Source: Adiantum capillus-veneris
Taxonomy: Eukaryota > Streptophyta > Polypodiopsida > Polypodiales > Pteridaceae
Direction of reading: 5' to 3'
DNA: 64,000 nucleotides
Assembly (NCBI GenBank): GCA_014529385.2
Contig: CM043942.1
Location: 2,334,501-2,398,500 of the forward strand
A program made the translations under genes and the position numbers. Below are positions 1 to 10,578 of the stretch, piece by piece. Within the stretch, counting starts at the first letter, position 1; the number at the start of each line of letters is the position of its first letter. Under the pieces are notes generated by a model, which had not been told where the DNA came from, ran no database searches, and worked only from the letters and a program-made list of their open reading frames with translations.

Positions 1-652
1 TAGTTCAGAAAGTTCAGTGGGGAAAACATCCGAAAATTCTTCTAGCCACATTGGTTCAGGGTTGGAAGAAGATTTTTCTACTTTGTTTAGCTTGACTACA
101 AAAATTTGTTGACCCTTGCGTAACCCTTTCAAAAGACGATTAGCTTTGACCAAGTAAGCTTTTGGTCGTCTATTCTGGCCTTGAATATTGACTTCTTGAC
201 CTTGGTTGTCCACAAAAGTAATACTTCCTTGGGCACAATGGATATTGGCATTATGACTGGCTAACCAATCCATTCCAAGAATTCCGTCATAGATTCCTAT
301 GGGTAAGGTTCGAAAAGTAGCAGAAGTATTCTCCCAACTTGAAATCTATTTTTCCCACAGTGTACTGAGATAACACCTCCTTTCCATTGGCTAATTCAAC
401 TCTCATCTTTCTTGCAGGGTTTTGATTAAGTCTTAACCTCCTTAAACATTTAGGTGACAAGAAAGAATGAGTACTGCCACAATCAATAAGAAGCTCAAAT
501 TTTTCACCTTGGTGATTTATAGGTGTTTGAATGACAGCATATTGTTGTCTTGCTCTTGGGTTATCAATTGTAGCATGTAGAGTTGCTCTCTCCTCTTGTT
601 CTTCTCCCAATGTTGGTTCTCCTATGATAGCATTGACTCTGGCAGAAGCCAT
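1..652 (-). pseudogene. Ty3/gypsy protease and start of pol (partial)
   Basis: Minus-strand continuation of the gag at 653-1492. It holds a retropepsin domain with the active-site motif DCGSTHSF, in which the usual DSGATHSF has Cys for Ser, and further downstream the second protease landmark YDGILGMDWLASH, typical of Ty3/gypsy. The two parts lie in different frames, so a frameshift sits near position 290-330. After the protease comes the linker that leads to reverse transcriptase, ending in WLEEFSDVFP at the window edge. The reverse transcriptase itself lies outside the window. In the family this domain cuts the Gag-Pol polyprotein. The frameshift and the stop in the upstream zinc knuckle make this copy inactive. 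Confidence 0.85.
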
Positions 653-1492
653 TCCGCACCCTCGACCTCGTCCTCCATTTCCTCCTCCGCGATTTATTAT
701 TTGGCCTCGTCCTCTAGCTCGATTAGGTGTATTTGTTGCGGAGACTCGCCTAGGACATACATTCCTGAAATGTCCTAGCTTGTTGCATTAATAGCATCTA
801 AGATCTACATTTTGAGCTCCATTTGCTGAAGCTGCAACTATTGGATGAGTTTGGTGAACTGGGTGAACTTGCCTTTGGTTCCACATCATAGGCCGTCCTC
901 TTCTTCCAGCATTCCTTGTATTTCCATTTCGTACCCTTTGAGAGTTTGACATCTCTTTAGCTAAGGGTTTAGCTCTTAAAAGAGCATCTTGCACATTTAC
1001 AGGACTCATGGCTTCTAGACGTGTATTTAAAGGAGCATTTAGCCCTTGGCAAAAACGGGCTACTTGTTGATCTGCGGTCATTGGCAGAGCATAGCGCCTA
1101 AGAGTTACAAATTTGGAGTAGTATTCTTCCACTGTAAGATGAAACTGACGTAAGTTGAAGATTTCATTCATCTTAAGGGATTCGTGTGCAGGTGGAAGAT
1201 AACGTCCTTTGACAGCATACTTAATATCTTCCCAAGTTTGAGTGTTTTGAGCTACTTGATTATCTTTGCAGTGTTGTTTCCACCAAAGCTTGGCATCCCC
1301 CGTGAGATGAAACATAGCCAACATTGCTTGGTTATCGGGAGTAGTACCAGTAGCAGCAGCAAAATAATCCTCCATCTCTTCGAGCCACACTTCTGTATCG
1401 CGCTCAACTAGGGCTCCTACCCCTTTGAAAGAGGGAAGTTTAGCTTTCTTGAGAAGTAGCTTTTTCTCTTGAAGAGATGTGTACACCGCACT
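653..1492 (-). pseudogene. Ty3/gypsy gag: capsid and zinc knuckle
   Basis: Retrotransposon Gag capsid domain, recognised by WLEEMEDYF, LTGDAKLWWK and YYSKFVTLRRYA, which package element RNA in virus-like particles. At 755-800 follows a CCHC zinc knuckle (CY-stop-CNKLGHFRNVC) whose third residue is a TAA stop at 788-790, so Gag and protease are separated by a nonsense mutation. The frame is open up to about 1492, where a splice-acceptor-like CAG precedes it. No good ATG is nearby, so the true N terminus may be the separate short exon at 3387-3509. The family call is firm; the exon link is inference. Confidence 0.85.
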
Positions 1493-1725
1493 CTGTGCAA
1501 TATAGATTAAGTGAAACTTTATTGGATACTCTAACTTTAATCCACTTTAAGGCAAGACTTGATCAGACAATAATACAAACAAAAGATAATATTAATCCAA
1601 ACTTTATTTATATACACATTATTTGCTACCAAGGTTGTTAGTCTTTAGGTACAAGGATTGTAATGTTTCTATATTTTGAGTTTAGTGACTACAAAAGGAT
1701 AGGCTAAAGGATCAAAATAATAAGT

Positions 1726-2121
1726 TTATTTTGACCCTTGAAAGCTACGAGATACACATATGGGTCGAATCCTACCACCATGGATAACTTTTGTAACTTG
1801 GTTATAGACCCATTGAGTCTGAGATATCTTTTCTCCTCCCAAGGTAGTGGTAGCATCCGGATTCTTAGTACCAATGAAAAGATAAACTTCGATGACTTTT
1901 AACTCCTCTACCCATCGAAGTTTCTTGAGGTTGGTATCCATGCACCATATCTTGTCAGCATCGATGGTATAGATTCCTCCAGATGGAATACAGTTGATAC
2001 CCCATCCTCTATGCATCCTTGGGATAGGTGGTGCAAACACCCTATCCAAAATCGTCATCACCCTTTTTCGAAACTGATAATTTGGTGATTGGCATGCATT
2101 TTCAAACATGATGGTGAACAC
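1726..2121 (-). CDS. Unrecognised ORF after a primer binding site
   Basis: Open frame of about 131 codons with ordinary amino-acid composition (Trp-, Ile- and Arg-containing, not low complexity), read leftward from about 2121. It starts roughly 170 bases downstream of the primer binding site at 2291-2302, where an LTR element would start its gag. I do not recognise the family: no zinc knuckle, protease or capsid motif is visible. The start is uncertain because the first codon is GTG and no ATG lies in a good position. It is most likely the beginning of the coding region of the element whose LTR lies at 2304-3200, cut short by what follows. Confidence 0.35.
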   Translation of the reverse strand: MFTIMFENACQSPNYQFRKRVMTILDRVFAPPIPRMHRGWGINCIPSGGIYTIDADKIWCMDTNLKKLRWVEELKVIEVYLFIGTKNPDATTTLGGEKISQTQWVYNQVTKVIHGGRIRPICVSRSFQGSK

Positions 2122-2290
2122 CTGGAATTTCTGGTAGGCTGAATGAACATTTTCATGTACCAGGAAAGTTCAGTCTTCAATACCATATAAAAAATCAAAA
2201 CAATTTTTCTAGGTTTTTCTATTATTTCAAACATTCCTATCCTTCAACATTCAAAAATCAATCTAAAAATCTTCCCAAGCTTTAACTTAG

Positions 2291-2302
2291 GCTCTGATAT
2301 CA
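2291..2302 (-). promoter_or_regulatory. Primer binding site, initiator Met tRNA type
   Basis: On the minus strand this reads TGATATCAGAGC, one base from the canonical plant site TGGTATCAGAGC that pairs with the 3' end of initiator methionine tRNA. It lies one base inside an LTR end (ACCTCACA on the minus strand), as expected for first-strand priming. Confidence 0.75.
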
Positions 2303-2916
2303 GTGTGAGGTCCCTACCCCTTTTTGAGAGGAGCGGAGTACCTTTGATAGGTCTCCAATCCTGAAAAAGAACAACCAATGGACATTGTCTTAGCTACTAC
2401 GTAGCCACGGGCATGAACCGTTAGTGAAGGATTGGTCCTATCTCGCTATGGCGGAGCATGACCACCATAACCCTATCTAAAAACTATCTATAATCAATTT
2501 TACCTAAAAATATAAATCTTAGAGTGACCAACCTATGCGCTTTTTTCCCCATGTTTCAGAAGCACAGCCGCCAAGGTTTGTCTCTTTTAAGATTTATGAC
2601 TTTTAAAAAAATTCTAGCGTTGGACAGTTACCCGACTCATCGGGTCCACCCGTCCATAGAATGATACCATCGGGGTGTCATTCTCCCACTTTCCACACCA
2701 CACTCACCCTTCTTTTGTTATCTAATTACTACCACACTGTTTAAACATACATGTTCCTTTACTTTATTTATGATACTGATTCGTTAAAACAGCCCTTCAA
2801 ACAGTATTACAAACAATAGTCAAACAAGAAGTCGTCCAATTTTAAACCAACAACCCTTAGATTAGGTTCACTCAAGAATCTCTACTGGCGCTATTATGTT
2901 CGATCGGTACATACAT

Positions 2917-2924
2917 TATTTATA
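2917..2924 (-). promoter_or_regulatory. TATA box inside LTR
   Basis: The minus strand reads TATAAATA in the context TTTTTATAAATAATG, a strong plant TATA box driving transcription leftward from inside the LTR. Confidence 0.5.
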
Positions 2925-2975
2925 AAAACCCTTGTCCTCATGAGCGTCTCATACCGCTCGACAAGTACTCGTTGT

Positions 2976-3165
2976 GCTAATCTGGACGTACTCCCGCCAC
3001 AGCAACAACGGTGCCAATCTGGGCATCATCCTCACGTCACGGCAAAACAAAACTGCAGTATCCAGCTGGGCTAATCTGGGTGTACTCCCACCACAGCATC
3101 AGCGGTGCCATCCTAGGCGTCATCTCACTCCTCGGCAACTTCCACATAATGCCATTGCTAATGAA
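2976..3165. repeat. Two-copy 94-bp tandem repeat in LTR U3
   Basis: The segment beginning GCTAATCTGGACGTACTCCC at 2976 recurs in diverged form from 3070 (GCTAATCTGGGTGTACTCCC). Period about 94 bp, upstream of the TATA box of the LTR. Confidence 0.6.
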
Positions 3166-3386
3166 TAGAGAGACTTGAGAGAAACCATACCAAAGGTTTT
3201 GGACAAACATTCTTTCCTATAGCAACCAGTTTAATTAGACATTCTTTCCTACTAGTCAAACATATGCCGAGTTTCTTGGGGTTAAGCCCCGTGGTTTCGG
3301 TCCGTGTTTTCTTTTCATAACGTAAATATTATATTTCTTTGGTCTCGCATATGCAATGATGCATAACTTGAAACTGCAATACTAAC

Positions 3387-3509
3387 CTGTACCATAGCTC
3401 CGATTGGTCTGATTGGTGGAGACATAACATGTTCCATAGGAGTTCCACCGTTACATGTACCAGCTTCATGATCATTAGCGCCTTGGGTTCGAGCACGCTT
3501 TGGAGCCAT
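3387..3509 (-). CDS. Candidate first coding exon of gypsy gag
   Basis: ATG at 3509 starts a 41-codon frame beginning MAPKRARTQG and ending at a consensus splice donor, CAG followed by GTTAGT, at 3387/3386. The frame at the donor is phase 0. The gag frame at 653-1492 starts after a CAG at 1493-1495, also in phase 0, so the two would join cleanly. This N terminus, Pro- and Arg-rich, resembles the start of chromovirus Gag proteins. What lies between (1493-3386) contains an LTR and a primer site, so it is either an intron with an insertion or simply an insertion. No expression evidence is available. Confidence 0.4.
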
Positions 3510-3965
3510 TTGTTTGTACTACAATTATGTTATACACTTAGAACTTTAAATTGGTCAATTTCCCTAGTAATCGCTTGTTTCCAAAGAGAGTCTGTAATTT
3601 GAACCCTCGCCAACTCGGATTCACACTTAGTGTTGTTGTTCTATATCTAATTTCTATACATCAAATATTTGCTAATCGTAATTAATCAAAAATAAAGTGT
3701 GTAAACTACGAGTGAAAGTTTAGGACTGCATTACTTTTATGCATGAGATTTCTAATCCAATTCTAACTTCCATTTCTATACTTCAACTAAATCAATTTTT
3801 AGTGTTATTCAAAATTCTACTTAATCTAATTGACAATAAAATTGTTGAATGATAATTTCATCGTGTATAATAAGAATATGATGAGTTCTCTTATGTATTA
3901 ACTTTCAAATTAACAATGCATAAGTTAATAGTGAAGATGTACTAACTGGAGAGAGTAGGTATACT
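3510..3965. other. AT-rich noncoding stretch
   Basis: AT-rich DNA upstream of the candidate gag ATG, probably the 5' leader of that minus-strand element. I see no ORF, primer site or clear repeat here. Confidence 0.4.
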
Positions 3966-4612
3966 CAGAGACATTAGAGTAAGTGAAAGCACACACACAT
4001 AATTCCTAAAGTTAATTGAATCCTACTAATCCATTAGAAGATTAGAGTAAAAGATAACACACACACATCCTTTTTTTAAAGCTAATTGACTCTTACTAAT
4101 CTATTAGAGAGATTAGAGTAAGAGATAGCACACACACACACACACACACACATAGCTAATTGAATCTTACTAATCTATTAGAGAAATTAGAGTAAGAGAT
4201 AGCACACACACACACACATAGCTAATTGAATCTTACTAATCTATTAGAGAGATTAGAGTAAGAGATAGCACACACACACACACACAGCTAATTGAATCTT
4301 ACTAATCTATTAGAGAGATTAGAGTAAGAGATAGCACACACACACACACACACAGCTAATTGAATCTTACTACTCTATTAGAGAGATTAGAGTAAGAAAT
4401 AGCACACACACACACATAGCTAATTGAATCTTAATAATCTATTAGAGAGATTAGAGTAAGAGATAGCACACACACACACACACACATACACAGCTAATTG
4501 AATCTTACTAATCTATTAGAGAGATTAGAGTAAGATATATCACACACACACACATAGCTAATTGAATCTTACTAATCTATTAGAGAGATTAGAGTAAGAG
4601 ATAGCACGCATA
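3966..4612. repeat. Minisatellite, about 10 units with (CA)n and a hairpin
   Basis: About ten direct repeats of 63-78 bp. Each unit contains AGCTAATTGAATCTTACTAA, then TCTATTAGAGAGATTAGAGT and AAGAGATAGC, followed by a (CA)n run of variable length. The arms TTACTAATCT and AGATTAGAGTAA within a unit are nearly complementary, so single strands can fold into a hairpin. Differences between units are mainly in (CA)n length, which suggests expansion by slippage on top of unit duplication. Confidence 0.9.
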
Positions 4613-4780
4613 CATCATTCCTAAAGTTAATTGAATGCTTAATTAATACGCACCTTATTAGTCCACTACAGTTTTTACTCTCTTAGTGGTTTGTGGACGC
4701 CTTCTCTCTAAGAGAAGTGGCAGCACTTCGTGAGCACTATAGAGGCAATCTCTATGTCTAAAGTGTGAGCATGGATTCTC

Positions 4781-4789
4781 TATTTATAG
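4781..4789 (-). promoter_or_regulatory. TATA box, leftward promoter
   Basis: The minus strand reads CTATAAATAGAGAATCC, a very strong plant TATA box. It would start transcription near 4750 and run into the minisatellite and the candidate gag exon at 3509, so it may be the LTR promoter of that gypsy element. No LTR ends or primer site were found around it. Confidence 0.5.
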
Positions 4790-4848
4790 CAGAAAAGAAA
4801 ACGTCCAACTTTTTTTTCCCAAAACAAAAATTTTAAAAAAAATTAAAA

Positions 4849-4875
4849 ATATATATATATATATATATATATATT
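4849..4875. repeat. (AT)n microsatellite
   Basis: Uninterrupted AT dinucleotide run of about 27 bases. Confidence 0.95.
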
Positions 4876-5800
4876 CCAAAAATCATACCCGCGTTTTTGG
4901 TACCCTTGTGGTACCCATCAGCTTGACCACTTTGTCATTATCATCAAAAGATAAGGCCACACAGCCCCCCCTCATTAAGATTAGTCAAGACTAGCCTCTC
5001 CTTTTCATGTGACAATGTGTCCCACTTTGTCCCCTCCTATGTGAGTCCAGGTGAGTCCATGTGCCTTCATTTGTCATCCTGTGTATTCTTTTGTCTTTAT
5101 AATTATTTTATTTATTTCCTTAATGATAGTTTACTTTCCATTTTTAAGTTAAACTTTACAGTCTTATATTAACTGTACATTAGTAAAAGAAAATTCTACA
5201 ATCAGTAACTAAGTCTTACAATAAGTTAGTTAGTGATTCATATAGCTAAACATGTCAGAATTTTGTAGAGTAAATTTTAAATTCTAGGTTTTCTCAACCT
5301 ACGATTCATAATTTGAACTCGAATATCCTAAATAATGAGTGATGGTTAAAGAAAATTCAACTGCGTAATAGAACTTGTGTGAAATTTGAAAGTAGAGACC
5401 TTACATATTTTGCACTACATGCTTGTCTATGGTGAGCTTGTGCTAAGCTAAGTCAATACTCAAGATTGTGTTTATGAGTCCAAGCTAATTCCATCTTGGA
5501 ACCTAATTCACTTGAGTGATAACCTTGCTTACACACACACACTCATGCATTGACGCTATGTTTCTCTTTCATCCAGCATAGCTAGCACGATCCAATTGCT
5601 AACACTTTGTACCGTGTTTGTTTTGGTTCCCCAATCAGACTTGCTTCTATTGGCTGATCTGTTGGATCTTCCATTTCTGGTTCTCGATTATAGATCTAAC
5701 CACTGTAATCCATGTACAATGATCCTCATTGCATATGCATCAACTGTATGTTTTGCTGGCTTGTGCAGATTTTTGGATGAACACTTGAGTTGACTTTCCG
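4876..5800. other. Noncoding stretch without recognised features
   Basis: Unremarkable AT-rich DNA. Short open frames occur but show no recognisable domain. It could include an unrecognised LTR upstream of the promoter at 4781-4789. Confidence 0.3.
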
Positions 5801-5880
5801 AACTTCTATCTGCACTTCGTCTTTCAGCTTGCAAAACCTGAACTTCTATCTGCACTTCGTCTTTCAGCTTGCAAAACCTG
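5801..5880. repeat. Perfect 40-bp tandem duplication
   Basis: The 40 bases from 5801, starting AACTTCTATCTGCACTTCGT, are repeated without change from 5841. Confidence 0.95.
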
Positions 5881-6585
5881 GCTCCACTGAAGTCTGTGAC
5901 ATTTGGAAGTTTTTCAAGTTTAGCTTTACCCTGATCAATAGGATCTTGGCTCCTGCGCTGCTTTTGCTGCTCGTCAAGTATCTATGGCCTTCTGAATCTG
6001 CATATAAAACTCTATCTCCATTGTAGCCATGTAGCTGTAAAATCTACATTGTTCCACTTGTGCATGTGTTGCCACTGCTACTAGCTTTCTCTATTGTACT
6101 TGAACTCTCGGCTCTATTTGAGTCCATGTTGGCTTGTTCTGTAAAACTGCCTCCTAGTAGATTTTGGTGTTGCTTAGCAGAATTTCTACTGCTAGGGTTT
6201 GATAAAACTGCTTTAGCCAAGGCACTTTTGCAGTTAACTGCTCTTCAGACTCACAAAAGTTTATTAACTCTAGTTTGAGAGTGTCAAAATTGATCTTGGC
6301 CTTTGAAATGATGAAAATTTGGGTTGTGAATAGCCTAATCTACAATCCACCGCGATTGGAGCCTCTGTTCGTCCGATTAGAAGCTAATTTGCAATGCAAT
6401 TGCTTGCACTTGCCAATTTATAGCGTGCACGTTCACTTCTAGCTTCTTGACTGAATTGTGGCTGCACTTTCCAAAAGTAAGCACGAAAAATTTTTTTGTT
6501 GCTATTCTCAATTTCTACTCGCTTTGTGTTGTTTGCGTGATGTGCGACCTCTTTCGCCTTTGCTTTCTTGCTTTTCTACCTCTTT
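5881..6585. other. Noncoding stretch
   Basis: Several short open frames on the plus strand (for example 6060-6278) but none resembles a known domain, and they lack consistent coding character. I see nothing else in it. Confidence 0.3.
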
Positions 6586-7145
6586 CTAGCTCTTTCAATG
6601 ACTTTCTTTTTATTTTTATTAATTTTTTGTGTAAATTTTGATTTTTTCTATTTTTTTGGTGATTCTTTTAAATGTTTATAAAATTTTTGATGGTTTTATG
6701 AAATTTTTATGATTTTTTGGGATTTTTTTTATCAGTTTATAAATTTTCAATGAGTTTTTTGAGTTTTTACTATTTTGTGATCTTTTCTACGAGTTTTTTA
6801 ATTTTTATAAAAAAATTATGTGTTTTTCTATTCTTTTATACTCTTTTATTCCCTTTTTTATTTTTAATGAGTTTTTTATTTTTTTGGGATTTTCTAATTC
6901 TTTTTTTAAATTTTTTATTGGATTTTTGGATTTCTAATTATTTCTATGATTTTTTTTTTATTTTTTAATAATATTTAAAACCCTTTATTCCTTTGCTTTA
7001 TTTTTTTATTTCTAAATGGGTTTTTATGTGAGTTTTTTAAAACCCTTTTTTATTTTTTATTTTGTTGTTTTTTTGCTATTTTTAAAAGGCCCTTTTTTCT
7101 TTTTAAATGTAATTTTTATTATTATTTTTTTCTTTTTCTATATTT
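6586..7145. repeat. T-rich low-complexity tract
   Basis: About 560 bases made almost entirely of T runs broken by short A, AT and G steps, with frequent TTTTTAT, GATTTTT and AATTTTT. On the opposite strand it is an A-rich tract just downstream of the (GA)n region. Confidence 0.9.
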
Positions 7146-7320
7146 TTTTCTACTTACCTGCTAACAGGCTCGCACGTGGGCATTGACTTGGTTGACGGTT
7201 CTGTTGTGACAGTGCCGGTTCTTGGTGCGCAGTACGGGTTTTGGCGGTGTTGACAGCGTGGCAGCTTGCACAGAGGGGGCCGTTGGCAGTCTATAAGACA
7301 ACAGCGTGGCAGGCTTGTCA

Positions 7321-7375
7321 GTGTGTGTGTGTGTGTGTGAGTGCGTGGGCAGCGAGGGAGAAGAGACGCATGAGC

Positions 7376-7440
<65 letters not shown>

Positions 7441-7475
7441 CACCACTGCACGCAGTCCGCGTCCCGACCCATGGG

Positions 7476-7520
<45 letters not shown>

Positions 7521-7812
7521 CCCGACAGCACGTAGTATAAGATAGAGAGCGGGACCCGGGTGCGAGAGTAGGGGTATGTATGTGCGTGGGCAGACAAGGG
7601 AAAACGACAAGCGAGAGGGGGGGGTGTGTGTGTGGAAAATGATAAGGGTGGGAAAGCAAGAGAGAGGAAGAGAGCGAGAGAGTGGGAAGGAGAGATAATG
7701 TTGATGAGCGTGCTTGTAGAGAGAGAGAGGGAGGGAGGTGAGAGAGAGATAATAATCGCCTTGAGGAGGGGGTGGGGAGGAGAGAGAAAGTGAGAGAGAG
7801 AGTGAGGGTGTG
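7321..7812. repeat. (GT)n and (GA)n rich region
   Basis: Contains (GT)n at about 7321-7340, pure (GA)n at about 7377-7438 and 7480-7517, and further GA-rich purine DNA to 7812. Long open frames read through it on the minus strand consist of Ser-Leu repeats and are artefacts of the repeat. Confidence 0.95.
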
Positions 7813-7919
7813 GGGTGGGTTCACACAAAGAGATTAAGAGAATGGCCGACAGAAGAAAAGGAATTATTTTAAAGTCGTAGGAAACTATCCCAAGAGACCG
7901 TAAAGATCTATCCAACATC

Positions 7920-9627
7920 GGAAGGCACGGGCATCAAACTCAAAACCGGTATTTTATTATTGTTAATTTTCAAACGTCCAAAAATGCCAAAAATAGGCCT
8001 AAAATCAATCGAAAACACTAAAATTCATCTGAAAATCCCATAAATCTCCAGAAAATCCCAAAATTTGTCAAAAAAGTCTAAAAACTTCTCGGAAAATTCT
8101 AGGAATCTTAGAAAATCATTGACAATCACAACGGTTTTTGACATGCAAACGCACACAAAAAATAACAGTTTTTATTGAAAACACAAGATTCGACAAAATC
8201 ATCAACCCGATCTCCAAAAATAGTAAAATGCTCAAAATTTGGTAAATAAAAGCCCAAATGTGCTCGTAATCAAGCCGTAAACATGCACACAAAACAGCTT
8301 GTAAAGATCGCAAGATACCAAATTTTTATGGAATTAACCGAAAACTAATGAAAAAATTAGTAAAAATTTGCCCAAAATTGCAAAAAAAAAGGAAAATTCT
8401 CCACACATAGGGGATTAGTGCAGCCAAATAGAATCACAAAAATCACATCAATTCAATTGCCAAACAATTTCATCAATAAAATCAAGATTAGGCAATTAAA
8501 TTGACAAAATTTAATGGAATTAACCGAAAACTAATGCAAAAATTAGTAAAAATTTGCCCAAAATTGCAAAAAAAGGGAAAATTCTCCACACATAGGGGAT
8601 TAGTGCAGCCAAATAGAATCACAAAAATCACATCAATTCAATTGCCAAACAATTTCATCAATAAAATCAAGACTAGGCAATTAAATTGACAAAATTAGTG
8701 ACAAAATTATGTCCAAATTCGACGCAATTGGAGTGTGTAAATCCCTATTTTGAGCTCAAAAATGCAGCAGTTAACCATTACACACATCAAACATGCAATC
8801 AAAACATTGAATTAATAATGCAGATTAAGAATTTTTAGGCACACACACTAGTAAAATTGGCAGTTTTTACCAATCTTTAAGTGCGCACACAAAAGGGTTA
8901 ATCTTGTTGAAATTGCAATGTGATTTCACAAATCTTTAGTTGAGCACGACCACAACACAAATCAATCATCACAATGAAAAATCATTAAGCATACATTGAT
9001 TTTTAGGTGCACAAACATGGGCAAAATAGTGCACACACACCTAAAATTAGGCATACACACACTCAATTAGAATGCACACACACTTGATTTTAGTGCACTC
9101 AATTAGGCACACAATTAGCAATATACAATCACCAATTAACAATTGAAACTTGTCAAATTCATACGCCACCAAATCTGGAAAATTTTGGCATTACGACGGC
9201 ATGAAAACGAACAATCCAAAAATTTCATAGCATCAACATTGCATTGCAATAAGATAACATCAACACTACATTGCACCATGGTGGGATCTCTACACAATTC
9301 TACACATCTTCAAATTCTAGGGAGGTTGAGAATACCACCTTGATTACCTTTCCAATGAAGATCGATTGACGGTTGAATGCTCCAATCCTTCATAGCAAAT
9401 TAGTAAGTTAGCAAAAATTAGTGAAATTAGCAAAGGGTTAGTGTGAAACTAGAGTGTATAAACACACAAATGGCAAGATACGGTAACAAATTAGGAAATA
9501 ATGAACACATTTTTTCATGCACACACATCCAAAATCCACAAAACCATAAACACACAAGTGAAATTAGTAGTGAAATTAGTGAGGAAACACATCCAATTAT
9601 GCCACAATTACACTTGCGTAGGCCATT
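7920..9627 (-). other. Leader of a minus-strand LTR element, noncoding
   Basis: This AT-rich DNA lies just inside the primer binding site at 9628-9647 and would be the 5' leader of that element. It shows a 186-bp tandem duplication and many short CACACA tracts but no gag-like ORF. The element appears to have lost or never had coding capacity here. Confidence 0.4.
8328..8699. repeat. 186-bp tandem duplication
   Basis: The segment from 8328 (ATGGAATTAACCGAAAACTA) is repeated from 8514 with only a few differences: GATTAGG versus GACTAGG near the ends and the length of an A run. Period 186 bp, two copies. Confidence 0.9.
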
Positions 9628-9647
9628 GTCCCCAGAACGGCGCCAAA
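9628..9647 (-). promoter_or_regulatory. Primer binding site, tRNA-Asp type
   Basis: The minus strand reads TTTGGCGCCGTTCTGGGGAC, close to the TGGCGCCGTTGCCGGGGA site used by Athila-type gypsy elements. It directly abuts an LTR end (CCCCCAACA on the minus strand). Confidence 0.75.
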
Positions 9648-9648
9648 T

Positions 9649-10351
9649 GTTGGGGGTCCCATTGTTTCATAGCTTCAATGACCAACAAAAATTATCAATC
9701 CAGAGGGATGAGCTACCCGGCTACGGCATGGAAACACTCACACGATTAGTGAGCTAATCATGTCAACACGAATGGTTGACTCTATGAGGTGAGCTTCTCA
9801 GCCTATGGAGGAGCTAAGCCATGATGAAGGGCAATCTTGACATCCACTTCTCTTCACCTCCAATCAACCCAACCACACATGCTAACGATTGCAAGATGCA
9901 CACAATACTAATCCTATCATGCAACACACTAATCACGAGCACACACACAAGAATCTATCGAGTACCACACTCTGATCAGATCTACATGCACACACAATAA
10001 AGAGAGGGAAATCGTGCAAGATTAGAGAGGGAGTAACCTCTAATTATTTACGATCTAGCTAATCGAAGCATCATAGGCAATCATAAGAAGCATGAGAGAG
10101 CATAGTGAAAGAGAATTAAGCATTGACTAGTGTTAACCAAGTCACATGAGCAAGGAGAAGCTCAAGGACTCCATAGTCACACACCTCAAGAGCTCTCACC
10201 AAAGAGTGCTCTCAACAAATGAGCTTGAGAATCCTAATTTCCTTTACACATTGTCTTATGTACTTAGGGTAAAAATATACAATATCCCGGTGCCCAAGGC
10301 CTTTAACGCTCCACCACTTACTAAATCTGCAACCTGCACACATTAACTAAC
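9649..10351 (-). repeat. 5' LTR of a minus-strand gypsy element (outer end tentative)
   Basis: The plus strand begins TGTTGGGGGTCC directly beside the primer site. The outer end is placed at CTAACA (10351), which gives an LTR of about 700 bp with TGTT/AACA ends; an alternative end is the GTAACA near 10393. No second copy of this LTR occurs in the window, so the rest of the element is missing or lies outside. Confidence 0.55.
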
Positions 10352-10578
10352 ATGTTCTTTACAGCTTGGAACTCCCATTGATCCCGTAACACATTAAATT
10401 ATTACAATAGCTTGAAATAAATCGGGAATTTACAATACATCACCATTTTGAAAAAATGAGGAAAATCTGTAACTCCAATATTCACTGCTTCTTTGTATTT
10501 ATCCTCGATGTGCATTCGTCTTCGATCTTTAGCATCTTCTGTTAACTCATGTTGACTCAGTTAACAACCAGAGAAATG

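Larger units (their letters stand above)
2304..3200 (-). repeat. 5' LTR of a minus-strand element (outer end unresolved)
   Basis: The inner end is fixed by the primer site at 2291-2302: the plus strand begins TGTGAGGTCC at 2304. A TATA box for leftward transcription lies at 2917-2924 and a two-copy repeat of about 94 bp at 2976-3165 sits upstream of it, like an enhancer repeat in U3. I could not find the outer TG/CA end; it may lie anywhere between about 3150 and 3380. The LTR plus the following ORF look like an insertion that split the older gag into the parts at 3387-3509 and 653-1492. Confidence 0.55.

Noticed and set aside
5596-6278. Three adjacent plus-strand open frames
   Set aside because: Short, hydrophobic, with no recognisable domain, splice sites or promoter; likely chance frames in T-rich DNA.
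7154-7918. Long minus-strand open frame (254 codons) and overlapping frames
   Set aside because: Translation is dominated by Ser-Leu repeats from (GA)n; no domain and no start context.
8501-8689. Short open frame in the 186-bp duplication
   Set aside because: Coding-like only because the repeat lacks stops; no motif.
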